In this document: piece by piece, positions 40,349 to 54,786 of the stretch
Numbering within the stretch: position 1 is the stretch's first letter
Layout of the letters: every line of letters starts with the position of its first letter
Assembly: GCA_948099385.1 (NCBI GenBank)
Contig: CANUEZ040000191.1
Location: 6,758,001-6,822,000 of the forward strand
DNA from: Fasciola hepatica
Taxonomy: Eukaryota; Platyhelminthes; Trematoda; Plagiorchiida; Fasciolidae
DNA: 64,000 bases
Reading direction: 5' to 3'
Made by a program: the position numbers and the translations under genes
Notes under the pieces: generated by a model
Told to the model about the DNA's origin: nothing
Databases searched by the model: none
The model's input: only the letters and a program-made list of their open reading frames with translations

Positions 40349-42048
40349 CATGAGCATTGCACATGGACAGAGCCCACACGGGGACACGAACAAGGGTTGG
40401 GGTGAACGATTGTCAGTCGAACACCCAAACCACAAGGCTATCCGATATGGGTCTCAACGCTTTGTTCAACATATACACTACATGATATAGCACAATCCCC
40501 AAATTGGATTCGGCTTGCGCTTTTGCATTGAACGGTAACAACCAAATTCTCGCACACCGATCCAATCCTATGTTCCATCACTTCTCTATTTATGGGCCTA
40601 AGTAAAACCAAGGCATTCCCTTATGAACAATCCCCACACAGATTGCTCATACAATGCAATAGAGCAGTAGCAGAGTAGATTTGTATAATATGATTCTCCA
40701 TGCAGCTTGAACACTGAACTGACCATTGAAAATGACGGAAGCACTGTACAGCTGTTTGATCCGCTAAGGGAATCATGAGCATTGCACATGGACAGAGCCC
40801 ACACGGGGACACGAACAAGGGTTGGGGTGAACGATTGTCAGTCGAACACCCAAACCACAAGGCTATCCGATATGGGTCTCAACGCTTTGTTCAACATATA
40901 CAATACATGATATAGCACAATCCCCAAATTGGATTCGGCTTTCACTTTGGCTGTGTAAGATAACAAGAAAATTCTCGCACACCGATCCAATCCTATGTTC
41001 CATCACTTCTCTATTTATGGGCCTAAGTAAAACCAAGGCATTCCCTTATGAACAATCCCCACACAGATTGCTCATACAATGCAATAGAGCAGCAGCAGAG
41101 TAGATTTGTATAATATGATTCTCCATGCAGCTTGTACACTGAACTGACCATTGAAAATGATGGAAACACTGTACAGCTGTTTGATCCGCTAAGGGAATCA
41201 TGAGCATTGCACATGGACAGAGCCCACACGGGGACATGAACAAGGGTTGGGGTGAACGAATGTCAGTCGAACACCCAAACCACAAGGCTATCCGATATGG
41301 GTCTCAACGCTTTGTTCAACATATACACTACATGATATAGCACAATCCCCAAATTGGATTCGGCTTTCGCTTTCGCTTTGAACGGTAACAATCAAATTCT
41401 CGCACACCGATCCAATCCTATGTTCCATCACTTCTCTATTTATGGGCCTAAGTAAAACCAAGGCATTCCCTTATGAACAATCCCCACACAGATTGCTCAT
41501 ACAATGCAATAGAGCAGTAGCAGAGTAGATTTGTATAATATGATTCTCCATGCAGCTTGAACACTGAACTGACCATTGAAAATGATGGAAGCACTGTACA
41601 GCTGTTTGATCCGCTAAGGGAATCATGAGCATTGCACATGGACAGAGCCCACACGGGGACACGAACAAGGGTTGGGGTGAACGATTGTCAGTCGAACACC
41701 CAAACCACAAGGCTATCCGATATGGGTCTCAACGCTTTGTTCAACACATACAATACATGATATAGCACAATCCCCAAATTGGATTCGGCTTTCACTTTGG
41801 CTGTGTAAGATAACAACAAAATTCTCGCACACCGATCCAATCCTATGTTCCATCACTTCTCTATTTATGGGCCTAAGTAAAACCAAGGCATTCCCTTATG
41901 ATCAATCCCCACACAGATTGCTCATACAATGCAATAGAGCAGTAGCAGATTAGATTTGTATAATATGATTCTCCATGCAGCTTGAACACTGAACTGACCA
42001 TTGAAAATGATGGAAGCACTGTACAGCAGTTTGATCCGCTAAGGGAAT
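40349..42048. repeat. 4-monomer higher-order repeat, copy 2 (1700 bp)
   Basis: This is a near-identical tandem copy of 38649-40348. The match continues into the next monomer until about 42260, where 'ccaattctatgtcccatc' replaces 'ccaatcctatgttccatc'. The 'ggggacatgaac' marker appears once more at 42931, again 1700 bp on, but joined there to a different variable segment. Confidence 0.9.
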
Positions 42049-44172
42049 CATGAGCATTGCACATGGACAGAGCCCACACGGGGACACGAACAAGGGTTGG
42101 GGTGAACGATTGTCAGTCGAACACCCAAACCACAAGGCTATCCGATATGGGTCTCAACGCTTTGTTCAACATATACACTACATGATATAGCACAATCCCC
42201 AAATTGGATTCGGCTTGCGCTTTTGCATTGAACGGTAACAACCAAATTCTCGCACACCGATCCAATTCTATGTCCCATCACTTCTCCATTTATGGGCCTA
42301 AGTGAAACCAAGGCATTCCATTATGAACAATCCCCACACAGATTGATCATACAATGCAATAGAGCAGTAGCAGAGTAGATTTGTATAATATGATTCTCCA
42401 TGCAGCTTGAACACTGAACTGACCATTGAAAATGATGGAAGCACTGTACAGCTGTTTGATCCGCTAAGGGAATCATGAGCATTGCACATGGACAGAGCCC
42501 ACACGGGGACACGAACAAGGGTTGGGGTGAACGAATGTCAGTCGAACACCCAAACCACAAGGCTATCCGATATGGGTCTCAACGCTTTGTTCAACATATA
42601 CAATACATGATATAGCACAATCCCCAAATTGGATTCGGCTTTCACTTTGGCTGTGTAAGATAACAACAAAATTCTCGCACACCGATCCAATCCTATGATC
42701 CATCACTTCTCTATTTATGGGCCTAAGTAAAACCAAGGCATTCCCTTATGAACAATCCCCACACAGATTGCTCATACAATGCAATAGAGCAGCAGCAGAG
42801 TAGATTTGTATAATATGATTCTCCATGCAGCTTGTACACTGAACTGACCATTGAAAATGATGGAAACACTGTACAGCTGTTTGATCCGCTAAGGGAATCA
42901 TGAGCATTGCACATGGACAGAGCCCACACGGGGACATGAACAAGGGTTGGGGTGAACGAATGTCAGTCGAACACCCAAACCACAAGGCTATCCGATATGG
43001 GTCTCAACGCATTGTTCAACATATACACTACATGATATAGCACAATCCCCAAATTGGATTCGGCTTTCACTTTGGCTGTGTAAGATAACAACAAAATTCT
43101 CGCACACCGATCCAATCCTATGTTCCATCACTTCTCTATTTATGGGCCTAAGTCAAACCAAGGCATTCCCTTATGAACAATCCCCACACAGATTCTCATA
43201 CAATGCAATAGAGCAGTAGCAGAGTAGATTTGTATAATATGATTCTCCATGCAGCTTGAACACTGAACTGACCATTGAAAATGATGGAAGCACTGTACAG
43301 CTGTTTGATCCGCTAAGGGAATCATGAGCATTGCACATGGACAGAGCCCACACGGGGACACGAACAAGGGTTGGGGTGAACGATTGTCAGTCGAACACCC
43401 AAACCACAAGGCTATCCGATATGGGTCTCAACGCATTGTTCAACATATACACTACATGATATAGCACAATCCCCAAATTGGATTCGGCTTTCACTTTGGC
43501 TGTGTAAGATAACAACAAAATTCTCGCACACCGATCCAATCCTATGTTCCATTATTTCTCTATTTATGGGCCTATGTAAAACCAAGGCATTCCCTTATGA
43601 TCAATCCCCACACAGATTGCTCATACAATGCAATAGAGCAGTAGCAGAGTAGATTTGTATAATATGATTCTCCATGCAGCTTGAACACTGAACTGACCAT
43701 TGAAAATGATGGAAGCACTGTACAGCTGTTTGATCCGCTAAGGGAATCATGAGCATTGCACATGGACAGAGCCCACACGGGGACACGAACAAGGGTTGGG
43801 GTGAACGATTGTCAGTCGAACACCCAAACCACAAGGCTATCCGATATGGGTCTCAACGCTTTGTTCAACATATACAATACATGATATAGCACAATCCCCA
43901 AATTGGATTCGGCTTTCACTTTGGCTGTGTAAGATAACAACAAAATTCTCGCACACCGATCCAATCCTATGTTCCATCACTTCTCTATTTATGGGCCTAA
44001 GTAAAACCAAGGCATTCCCTTATGATCAATCCCCACACAGATTGCTCATACAATGCAATAGAGCAGTAGCAGATTAGATTTGTATAATATGATTCTCCAT
44101 GCAGCTTGAACACTGAACTGACCATTGAAAATGATGGAAGCACTGTACAGCTGTTTGATCCGCTAAGGGAAT
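42049..44172. repeat. Five monomers dominated by one variable-segment type
   Basis: Four of these five units carry the 'cactttggctgtgtaagataac' segment in series (42640-43930). This suggests local spread of that type. The unit at 42899 is 424 bp through loss of a G in 'gattctcat' (near 43194). The same change recurs near 63578. Confidence 0.75.
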
Positions 44173-45022
44173 CATGAGCATTGCACATGGACAGAGCCCA
44201 CACGGGGACACGAACAAGGGTTGGGGTGAACGATTGTCAGTCGAACACCCAAACCACAAGGCTATCCGATATGGGTCTCAACGCTTTAGTCAACATATAC
44301 AATACATGATATAGCACAATCCCCAAATTGGATTCGGCTTTCGCTTTCGCTTTGAACGGTAACAACCAAGTTTTCGCACACCGATCCAATCCTTTGTTCC
44401 ATCACTTCTCTATTTATGGGCCTAAGTAAAACCAAGGCATTCCCTTATGAACAATCCCCACACAGATTGCTCATACAATGCAATAGAGCAGCAGCAGAGT
44501 AGATTTGTATAATATGATTCTCCATGCAGCTTGAACACTGAACTGACCATTGAAAATGATGGAAGCACTGTACAGCTGTTTGATCCGCTAAGGGAATCAT
44601 GAGCATTGCACATGGACAGAGCCCACACGGGGACACGAACAAGGGTTGGGGTGAACGATTGTCAGTCGAACACCCAAACCACAAGGCTATCCGATATGGG
44701 TCTCAACGCTTTAGTCAACATATACAATACATGATATAGCACAATCCCCAAATTGGATTCGGCTTTCGCTTTCGCTTTGAACGGTAACAACCAAGTTTTC
44801 GCACACCGATCCAATCCTTTGTTCCATCACTTCTCTATTTATGGGCCTAAGTAAAACCAAGGCATTCCCTTATGAACAATCCCCACACAGATTGCTCATA
44901 CAATGCAATAGAGCAGCAGCAGAGTAGATTTGTATAATATGATTCTCCATGCAGCTTGAACACTGAACTGACCATTGAAAATGATGGAAGCACTGTACAG
45001 CTGTTTGATCCGCTAAGGGAAT
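44173..45022. repeat. Two adjacent monomers that appear identical
   Basis: Units 44173-44597 and 44598-45022 share the private variants 'ctttagtcaac', 'ccaagttttcgc' and 'aatcctttgttcc'. I found no difference between them by eye. None of these three variants was noticed elsewhere. This is the shortest-period and probably most recent duplication in the window, unless it is an assembly artefact. Confidence 0.88.
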
Positions 45023-46720
45023 CATGAGCATTGCACATGGACAGAGCCCACACGGGGACACGAACAAGGGTTGGGGTGAACGAATGTCAGTCGAACACCC
45101 ATATCACAAGGCTGTCCGATATGGGTCTCAACGCTTTGTTCAACATATACAATACGTGATATAGCAAAATCCCCAAATTGGATTCCGGTTTCCCATTGGC
45201 TTTGAACGGTAACAATCAAATTCTCGCACACCGATCCAATCCTATGTTCCATTATTTCTCTATTTATGGGCCTATGTAAAACCAAGGCATTCCCTTATGA
45301 TCAATCCCCACACAGATTGCTCATACAATGCAATAGAGCAGTAGCAGAGTAGATTTGTATAATATGATTCTCCATGCAGCTTGAACACTGAACTGACCAT
45401 TGAAAATTATGGAAGCACTGTACAGCTGTTTGATCCGCTAAGGGAATCATGAGCATTGCACATGGACAGAGCCCACACGGGGACACGAACAAGGGTTGGG
45501 GTGAACGAATGTCAGTCGAACACCCAAATCACAAGGCTATCCGATATGGGTCTCAACGCTTTGTTCAACATTTACACTACATGATATAGCACAATCCGCA
45601 AATTCGATTCGGCTTGCGCTTTTGCATTGAACGGTAACAACCAAATTCTCGCACACCGATCCAATCCTATGTTCCATCACTTCTCTATTTTTGGGCCTAA
45701 GTTAAACCAAGGCATTCCCTTATGAACAATCCCCACACAGATTGCTCATACAATGCAATAGAGCAGTAGCAGAGTAGATTTGTATAATATGATACTCCAT
45801 GCAGCTTGAACACTGAACTGACCATTGAAAATGATGGAAGCACTGTACAGCTGTTTGATCCGCTAAGGGAATCATGAGCATTGCACATGGACAGAGCCCA
45901 CACGGGACACGAACAAGGGTTGGGGTGAACGAATGTCAGTCGAACACCCAAACCACAAGGCTATCCGATATGGGTCTCAACGCTTTGTTCAACACATACA
46001 ATACATGATATAGCACAATCCCCAAATTGGATTCGGCTTTCGCTTTCGCTTTGAACGGTAACAACCAAATTCTCGCACACCGATCCAATCCTATGTTCCA
46101 TCACTTCTCTATTTATGGGCCTATGTAAAACCAAGGCATTCCCTTATGAACAATCCCCACACAGATTGCTCATACAATGCAATAGAGCAGTAGCAGAGTA
46201 GATTTGTATAATATGATTCTCCATGCAGCTTGAACACTGAACTGACCATTGAAATTGATGTAAACACTGTACAGCTGTTTGATCCGCTAAGGGAATCATG
46301 AGCATTGCACATGGACAGAGCCCACACGGGACACGAACAAGGGTTGGGGTGAACGAATGTCAGTCGAACACCCAAATCACAAGGCTATCCGATATGGGTC
46401 TGAACGCTTTGTTCAACATATACAATACATGATATAGCACAATCCCCAAATTCGATTCGGCTTGCGCTTTTGCATTGAACGGTAACAACCAAATTCTCGC
46501 ACACCGATCCAATCCTATGTTCCATCACTTCTCTATTTATGGGCCTAAGTAAAACCAAGGCATTCCCTTATGAACAATCCCCACACAGATTGGTCATACA
46601 ATGCAATAGAGCAGTAGCAGAGTAGATTTGTATAATATGATTCTCCATGCAGCTTGAACACTGAACTGACCATTGAAAATGATGGAAGCACTGTACAGCT
46701 GTTTGATCCGCTAAGGGAAT
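45023..46720. repeat. Mixed monomers leading into the 9-mer block
   Basis: Four monomers. The unit at 45023 carries the 'ggtttcccattggctttgaacgg' variable segment. Units at 45873 and 46297 are 424 bp because one G is missing from 'cacggggacacg'. A 'gaaattgatgtaaac' change near 46252 is the first of several 'gatgtaaac' copies found to the right. Confidence 0.7.
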
Positions 46721-49700
46721 CATGAGCATTGCACATGGACAGAGCCCACACGGGGAAAAGAACAAGGGTTTGGGTGAACGATTGTCAGTCGAACACCCAA
46801 ACCACAAGGCTATCCGATATGGGTCTAAACGCTTTGTTCAACATATACAATACATGATATAGCACAATCCCCAAATTGGATTCGGCTTTCGCTTTCGCTT
46901 TGAAAGGTAAAAATCCAATTCTCGCACACCGATCCAATCCTATGTTCCATCACTTCTCTATTTATGGGCCTAAGTAAAACCAAGGCATTCCCTTAAGAAC
47001 AATCCACACAGATTGCTCATACAATGCAATAGAGCAGTAGCAGAGTAGATTTGTATAATATGATTCTCCATGCAGCTTGAACACTGAACTGACCATTGGA
47101 AATGATGGAAGCACTGTACAACTGATTGATCCGCTAAGGGAATCATGAGCATTGCACATGGACAGAGCCCACACGGGGACACGAACAAGGGTTGGGGTGA
47201 ACGAATGTCAGTCGAACACCCATATCACAAGGCAATACGTTATGGGTCTCAACGCTTTGTTCAACATATACAATACGTGATATAGCAAAATCCCCAAATT
47301 GGATTCCGGTTTCCCATTGGCTTTGAACGGTAACAATCAAATTCTCGCACACCGATCCAATCCCATGTTCCATTATTTCTCTATTTATGGGCCTAATTAA
47401 AACCAAGGCATTCCCTTATGATCAATCCCCACACAGATTGCTCATACAATGCAATAGAGCAGTAGCAGAGTAGATTTGTATTATATGATTCTCCATGCAG
47501 CTTGAACACTGAACTGACCATTGAAAATGATGGAAGCACTGTACAGCTGTTTGATCCGCTAAGGGAATCATGAGCATTGCACATGGACAGAGCCCACACG
47601 GGGACACGAACAAGGGTTGGGGTGAACGATTGTCAGTCGAACACCCAAACCACAAGGCTATCCCATATGGGTCTCAACGCTTTGTTCAACATTTACACTA
47701 CATGATATAGCACAATCCGCAAATTCGATTCGGCTTGCGCTTTTGCATTGAACGGTAACAACCAAATTCTCGCACACCGATCCAATCCTATGTTCCATCA
47801 CTTCTCTATTTATGGGCCTAAGTTAAACCAAGGCATTCCCTTATGAACAATCCACACTAGATTGCTCATACAATGCAATAGAGCAGTAGCAGAGTTGATT
47901 TGTATAATATGATACTCCATGCAGCTTGAACACTGAACTGACCATTGAAAATGATGGAAGCACTGTACAGCTGTTTGATCCGCTAAGGGAATCATGAGCA
48001 TTGCACATGGACAGAGCCCACACGGGGACACGAACAAGGGTTGGGGTGAACGAATGTCAGTCGAACACCCAAATCACAAGGCTATTCGATATGGGTCTCA
48101 ACGCTTTGTTCAACATTTACACTACATGATATAGCACAATCCCCAAATTGGATTCGGCTTGCGCTTTCGCTTTGAACGGTAACAACCAAATTCTCGCACA
48201 CCGATCCAATCCTATGTTCCATCACTTCTCTATTTATGGGCCTAAGTAAAACCAAGGCATTCCCTTATGAACAATCCCCACACAGATTGCTCATACAATG
48301 CAATAGAGCAGTAGCAGAGTAGATTTGTATAATATGATTCTCCATGCAGCTTGAACACTGAACTGACCATTGAAAATGATGTAAACACTGTACAGCTGTT
48401 TGATCCGCTAAGGGAATCATGAGCATTGCACATGGACAGAGCCCACACGGGGACACGAACAAGGGTTGGGGTGAACGAATGTCAGTCGAACACCCAAATC
48501 ACAAGGCTATCCGATATGGGTCTGAACGCTTTGTTCAACATAAACACTACATGATATAGCACAATCCCCAAATTCGATTCGGCTTGCGCTTTTGCATTGA
48601 GCGGTAACAACGAAATTCTCGCACACCGATCCAATCCTATGTTCCATCACTTCTCTATTTATGGGCCTAAGTAAAACCAAGGCATTCCCTTATGAACAAT
48701 CCCCACACAGATTGGTCATACAATGCAATAGAGCAGTAGCAGAGTAGATTTGTATAATATGATTCTCCATGCAGCTTGAACACTGAACTGACCATTGAAA
48801 ATGATGGAAGCACTGTACAGCTGTTTGATCCGCTAAGGGAATCATGAGCATTGCACATGGACAGAGCCCACACGGGACACGAACAAGGGTTGGGGTGAAC
48901 GAATGTCAGTCGAACACCCAAACCACAAGGCTATCCGATATGGGTCTCAACGCTTTGTTCAACATATACAATACATGATATAGCACAATCCCCAAATTGG
49001 CTTCGGCTTTCGCTTTGGCTTCGAACGGTAACAACGAACTTCTCGCACACCGATCCAATCCTATGTTCCATCACTTCTCTATTTATGTGCCTAAGTAAAA
49101 CAAAGGCATTCCCTTATGAACAATCCCCACACAGATTGCTCATACAATGCAATAGAGCAGTAGCAGAGTTGATTTGTATAATATGATCCTCCATGCAGCT
49201 TGAACACTGAACTGACCATTGGAAATGATGGAAGCACTGTACAACTGATTGATCCGCTAAGGGAATCATGAGCATTGCACATGGACAGAGCCCACACGGG
49301 ACACGAACAAGGGTTGGGGTGAACGAATGTCAGTCGAACACCCAAATCACAAGGCTATCCGATATGGGTCTCAACGCTTTGTTCAACATTTACACTACAT
49401 GATATAGCACAATCCCCAAATTGGATTCGGCTTTCGCTTTCGCTTTGAACGGTAACAACCAAATTCTCGCACACCGATCCAATCCTATGTTCCATCACTT
49501 CTCTATTTATGGGCCTAATTAAAACCAAGACATTCCCTTATGAACAATCCCCACACAGATTGCTCATACAATGCAATAGAGCAGTAGCAGAGTAGATTTG
49601 TATAATATGATTCTCCATGCAGCTTGAACACTGAACTGACCATTGAAAATGATGTAAACACTGTACAGCTGTTTGATCCGCTAAGGGAATCATGAGCATT

Positions 49701-50963
49701 GCACATGGACAGAGCCCACACGGGGACACGAACAAGGGTTGGGGTGAACGATTGTCAGTCGAACACCCAAACCACAAGGCTATCCGATATGGGTCTGAAC
49801 GCTTTGTTCAACATAAACACTACATGATATAGCACAATCCCCAAATTCGATTCGGCTTGCGCTTTTGCATTGAGCGGTAACAACGAAATTCTCGCACACC
49901 GATCCAATCCCATGTGCCATCACTTCTCTATTTATGGGCCTAAGTAAAACCAAGGCATTCCCTTATGAACAATCCCCACACAGATTGGTCATACAATGCA
50001 ATAGAGCAGTAGCAGAGTAGATTTGTATAATATGATTCTCCATGCAGCTTGAACACTGAACTGACCATTGAAAATGATGGAAGCACTGTACAGCTGTTTG
50101 ATCCGCTAAGGGAATCATGAGCATTGCACATGGACAGAGCCCACACGGGGACACGAACAAGGGTTGGGGTAAACGAATGTCAGTCGAACACCCAAACCAC
50201 AAGGCTATCCGATATGGGTCTCAACGCTTTGTTCAACATATACAATACATGATATAGCACAATCCCCAAATTGGCTTCGGCTTTCGCTTTGGCTTCGAAC
50301 GGTAACAACCAAATTCTCGCACACCGATCCAATCCTATGTTCCATCACTTCTCTATTTATGTGCCTAAGTAAAACAAAGGCATTCCCATATGAACAATCC
50401 CCACACAGATTGCTCATACAATGCAATAGAGCAGTAGCAGAGTTGATTTGTATAATATGATCCTCCATGCAGCTTGAACACTGAACTGACCATTGGAAAT
50501 GATGGAAGCACTGTACAACTGATTGATCCGCTAAGTGAAGCATGAGCATTGCACATGGACAGAGCCCACACGGGGACACGAACAAGGGTTTGGGTGAACG
50601 AATGTCAGTCGAACACCCAAACCACAAGGCTATCCGATATGGGTCTCAACGCTTTGTTCAACATATACAATACATGATATAGCACAATCCCCAAATTGGA
50701 TTCGGCTTTCGCTTTCGCTTTGAAAGGTAAAAATCCAATTCTCGCACACCGATCCAATCCTATGTTCCATCACTTCTCTATTTATGGGCCTAAGTAAAAC
50801 CAAGGCATTCCCTTAAGAACAATCCACACAGATTGCTCATACAATGCAATAGAGCAGTAGCAGAGTAGATTTGTATAATATGATTCTCCATGCAGCTTGA
50901 ACACTGAACTGACCATTGGAAATGATGGAAGCACTGTACAACTGATTGATCCGCTAAGGGAAT
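46721..50963. repeat. 9-monomer higher-order repeat, copy 1 (3820-bp period)
   Basis: From about 46850 onward this block is reproduced 3820 bp downstream. Markers are 'ccttaagaacaatcc' (46991 and 50811), 'caatacgttatggg' (47233 and 51053), 'atcccatatggg' (47660 and 51480), 'ccacactagattg' (47851 and 51671) and 'agcggtaacaacg' (48600 and 52420). Several members are 423-424 bp, and the same short lengths recur in the partner copy. Confidence 0.88.
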
Positions 50964-53900
50964 CATGAGCATTGCACATGGACAGAGCCCACACGGGGAC
51001 ACGAACAAGGGTTGGGGTGAACGAATGTCAGTCGAACACCCATATCACAAGGCAATACGTTATGGGTCTCAACGCTTTGTTCAACATATACAATACGTGA
51101 TATAGCAAAATCCCCAAATTGGATTCCGGTTTCCCATTGGCTTTGAACGGTAACAATCAAATTCTCGCACACCGATCCAATCCCATGTTCCATTATTTCT
51201 CTATTTATGGGCCTAATTAAAACCAAGGCATTCCCTTATGATCAATCCCCACACAGATTGCTCATACAATGCAATAGAGCAGTAGCAGAGTAGATTTGTA
51301 TTATATGATTCTCCATGCAGCTTGAACACTGAACTGACCATTGAAAATGATGGAAGCACTGTACAGCTGTTTGATCCGCTAAGGGAATCATGAGCATTGC
51401 ACATGGACAGAGCCCACACGGGGACACGAACAAGGGTTGGGGTGAACGATTGTCAGTCGAACACACAAACCACAAGGCTATCCCATATGGGTCTCAACGC
51501 TTTGTTCAACATTTACACTACATGATATAGCACAATCCGCAAATTCGATTCGGCTTGCGCTTTTGCATTGAACGGTAACAACCAAATTCTCGCACACCGA
51601 TCCAATCCTATGTTCCATCACTTCTCTATTTATGGGCCTAAGTTAAACCAAGGCATTCCCTTATGAACAATCCACACTAGATTGCTCATACAATGCAATA
51701 GAGCAGTAGCAGAGTTGATTTGTATAATATGATACTCCATGCAGCTTGAACACTGAACTGACCATTGAAAATGATGGAAGCACTGTACAGCTGTTTGATC
51801 CGCTAAGGGAATCATGAGCATTGCACATGGACAGAGCCCACACGGGGACACGAACAAGGGTTGGGGTGAACGAATGTCAGTCGAACACCCAAATCACAAG
51901 GCTATCCGATATGGGTCTCAACGCTTTGTTCAACATTTACACTACATGATATAGCACAATCCCCAAATTGGATTCGGCTTGCGCTTTCGCTTTGAACGGT
52001 AACAACCAAATTCTCGCACACCGATCCAATCCTATGTTCCATCACTTCTCTATTTATGGGCCTAAGTAAAACCAAGGCATTCCCTTATGAACAATCCCCA
52101 CACAGATTGCTCATACAATGCAATAGAGCAGTAGCAGAGTAGATTTGTATAATATGATTCTCCATGCAGCTTGAACACTGAACTGACCATTGAAAATGAT
52201 GTAAACACTGTACAGCTGTTTGATCCGCTAAGGGAATCATGAGCATTGCACATGGACAGAGCCCACACGGGGACACGAACAAGGGTTGGGGTGAACGAAT
52301 GTCAGTCGAACACCCAAATCACAAGGCTATCCGATATGGGTCTGAACGCTTTGTTCAACATAAACACTACATGATATAGCACAATCCCCAAATTCGATTC
52401 GGCTTGCGCTTTTGCATTGAGCGGTAACAACGAAATTCTCGCACACCGATCCAATCCTATGTTCCATCACTTCTCTATTTATGGGCCTAAGTAAAACCAA
52501 GGCATTCCCTTATGAACAATCCCCACACAGATTGCTCATACAATGCAATAGAGCAGTAGCAGAGTAGATTTGTATAATATGATTCTCCATGCAGCTTGAA
52601 CACTGAACTGACCATTGAAAATGATGGAAGCACTGTACAGCTGTTTGATCCGCTAAGGGAATCATGAGCATTGCACATGGACAGAGCCCACACGGGACAC
52701 GAACATGGGTTGGGGTGAACGAATGTCAGTCGAACACCCAAACCACAAGGCTATCCGATATGGGTCTCAACGCTTTGTTCAACATATACAATACATGATA
52801 TAGCACAATCCCCAAATTGGCTTCGGCTTTCGCTTTGGCTTCGAACGGTAACAACCAAATTCTCGCACACCGATCCAATCCTATGTTCCATCACTTCTCT
52901 ATTTATGTGCCTAAGTAAAACAAAGGCATTCCCTTATGAACAATCCCCACACAGATTGCTCATACAATGCAATAGAGCAGTAGCAGAGTAGATTTGTATA
53001 ATATGATTCTCCATGCAGCTTGAACACTGAACTGACCATTGAAAATGATGTAAACACTGTACAGCTGTTTGATCCGCTAAGGGAATCATGAGCATTGCAC
53101 ATGGACAGAGCCCACACGGGGACACGAACAAGGGTATGGGTGAACGATTGTCAGTCGAACACCCAAACCACAAGGCTATCCGATATGGGTCTGAACGCTT
53201 TGTTCAACATAAACACTACATGATATAGCACAATCCCCAAATTGGATTCGGCTTTCGCTTTGGCTTCGAACGGTAACAACGAAATTCTCGCACACCGATC
53301 CAATCCCATGTGCCATCACTTCTCTATTTATGGGCCTAAGTAAAACCAAGGCATTCCCTTATGAACAATCCCCACACAGATTGGTCATACAATGCAATAG
53401 AGCAGTAGCAGAGTAGATTTGTATAATATGATTCTCCATGCAGCTTGAACACTGAACTGACCATTGAAAATGATGGAAGCACTGTACAGCTGTTTGATCC
53501 GCTAAGGGAATCATGAGCATTGCACATGGACAGAGCCCACACGGGGACACGAACAAGGGTTGGGGTAAACGAATGTCAGTCGAACACCCAAACCACAAGG
53601 CTATCCGATATGGGTCTCAACGCTTTGTTCAACATATACAATACATGATATAGCACAATCCCCAAATTGGCTTCGGCTTTCGCTTTGGCTTCGAACGGTA
53701 ACAACCAAATTCTCGCACACCGATCCAATCCTATGTTCCATCACTTCTCTATTTATGTGCCTAAGTAAAACAAAGGCATTCCCTTATGAACAATCCCCAC
53801 ACAGATTGCTCATACAATGCAATAGAGCAGTAGCAGAGTTGATTTGTATAATATGATCCTCCATGCAGCTTGAACACTGAACTGACCATTGGAAATGATG

Positions 53901-54786
53901 GAAGCACTGTACAACTGATTGATCCGCTAAGTGAAGCATGAGCATTGCACATGGACAGAGCCCACACGGGGACACGAACAAGGGTTTGGGTGAACGAATG
54001 TCAGTCGAACACCCAAACCACAAGGCTATCCGATATGGGTCTCAACGCTTTGTTCAACATATACAATACATGATATAGCAAAATCCCCAAATTGGATTCG
54101 GCTTATAATTTGGCTGTGTAAGATAACAACGAACTTCTCGCACACCGATCCAATCCTATGTTCCATCACTTCTCTATTTATGGGCCTTAGTAAAACCAAG
54201 GCATTCCCTTATGAACAATCCCCACACAGATTGCTCATACAATGCAATAGAGCAGTAGCAGAGTAGATTTGTATAATATGATTCTCCATGCAGCTTGAAC
54301 ACTGAACTGACCATTGAAAATGATGGAAGCACTGTACAGCTGTTTGATCCGCTAAGGGAATCATGAGCATTGCACATGGACAGAGCCCACACGGGGACAC
54401 GAACAAGGGTTGGGGTGAACGAATGTCAGTCGAACACCCAAACCACAAGGCTATCCGATATGGGTCTCAACGCTTTGTTCAACATATACAATACATGATA
54501 TAGCACAATCCCCAAATTGGCTTCGGCTTTCGCTTTGGCTTCGAACGGTAACAACCAAATTCTCGCACACCGATCCAATCCTATGTTCCATCACTTCTCT
54601 ATTTATGTGCCTAAGTAAAACAAAGGCATTCCCTTATGAACAATCCCCACACAGATTGCTCATACAATGCAATAGAGCAGTAGCAGAGTTGATTTGTATA
54701 ATATGATCCTCCATGCAGCTTGAACACTGAACTGACCATTGGAAATGATGGAAGCACTGTACAACTCATTGATCCGCTAAGTGAAG
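50964..54786. repeat. 9-monomer repeat copy 2, changing to 8-mer and 2-mer registers
   Basis: The first five monomers (50964-53086) follow copy 1 at offset 3820. From 53087 the best match moves to offset 3396 (8 monomers), as shown by 'ggggtaaacgaatg' at 50167 and 53563 and 'catgtgccatc' at 49911 and 53307. Monomers 53512 and 53937 are then echoed at 54362 and 54787 (850 bp). The register changes show successive unequal exchanges. Confidence 0.8.
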
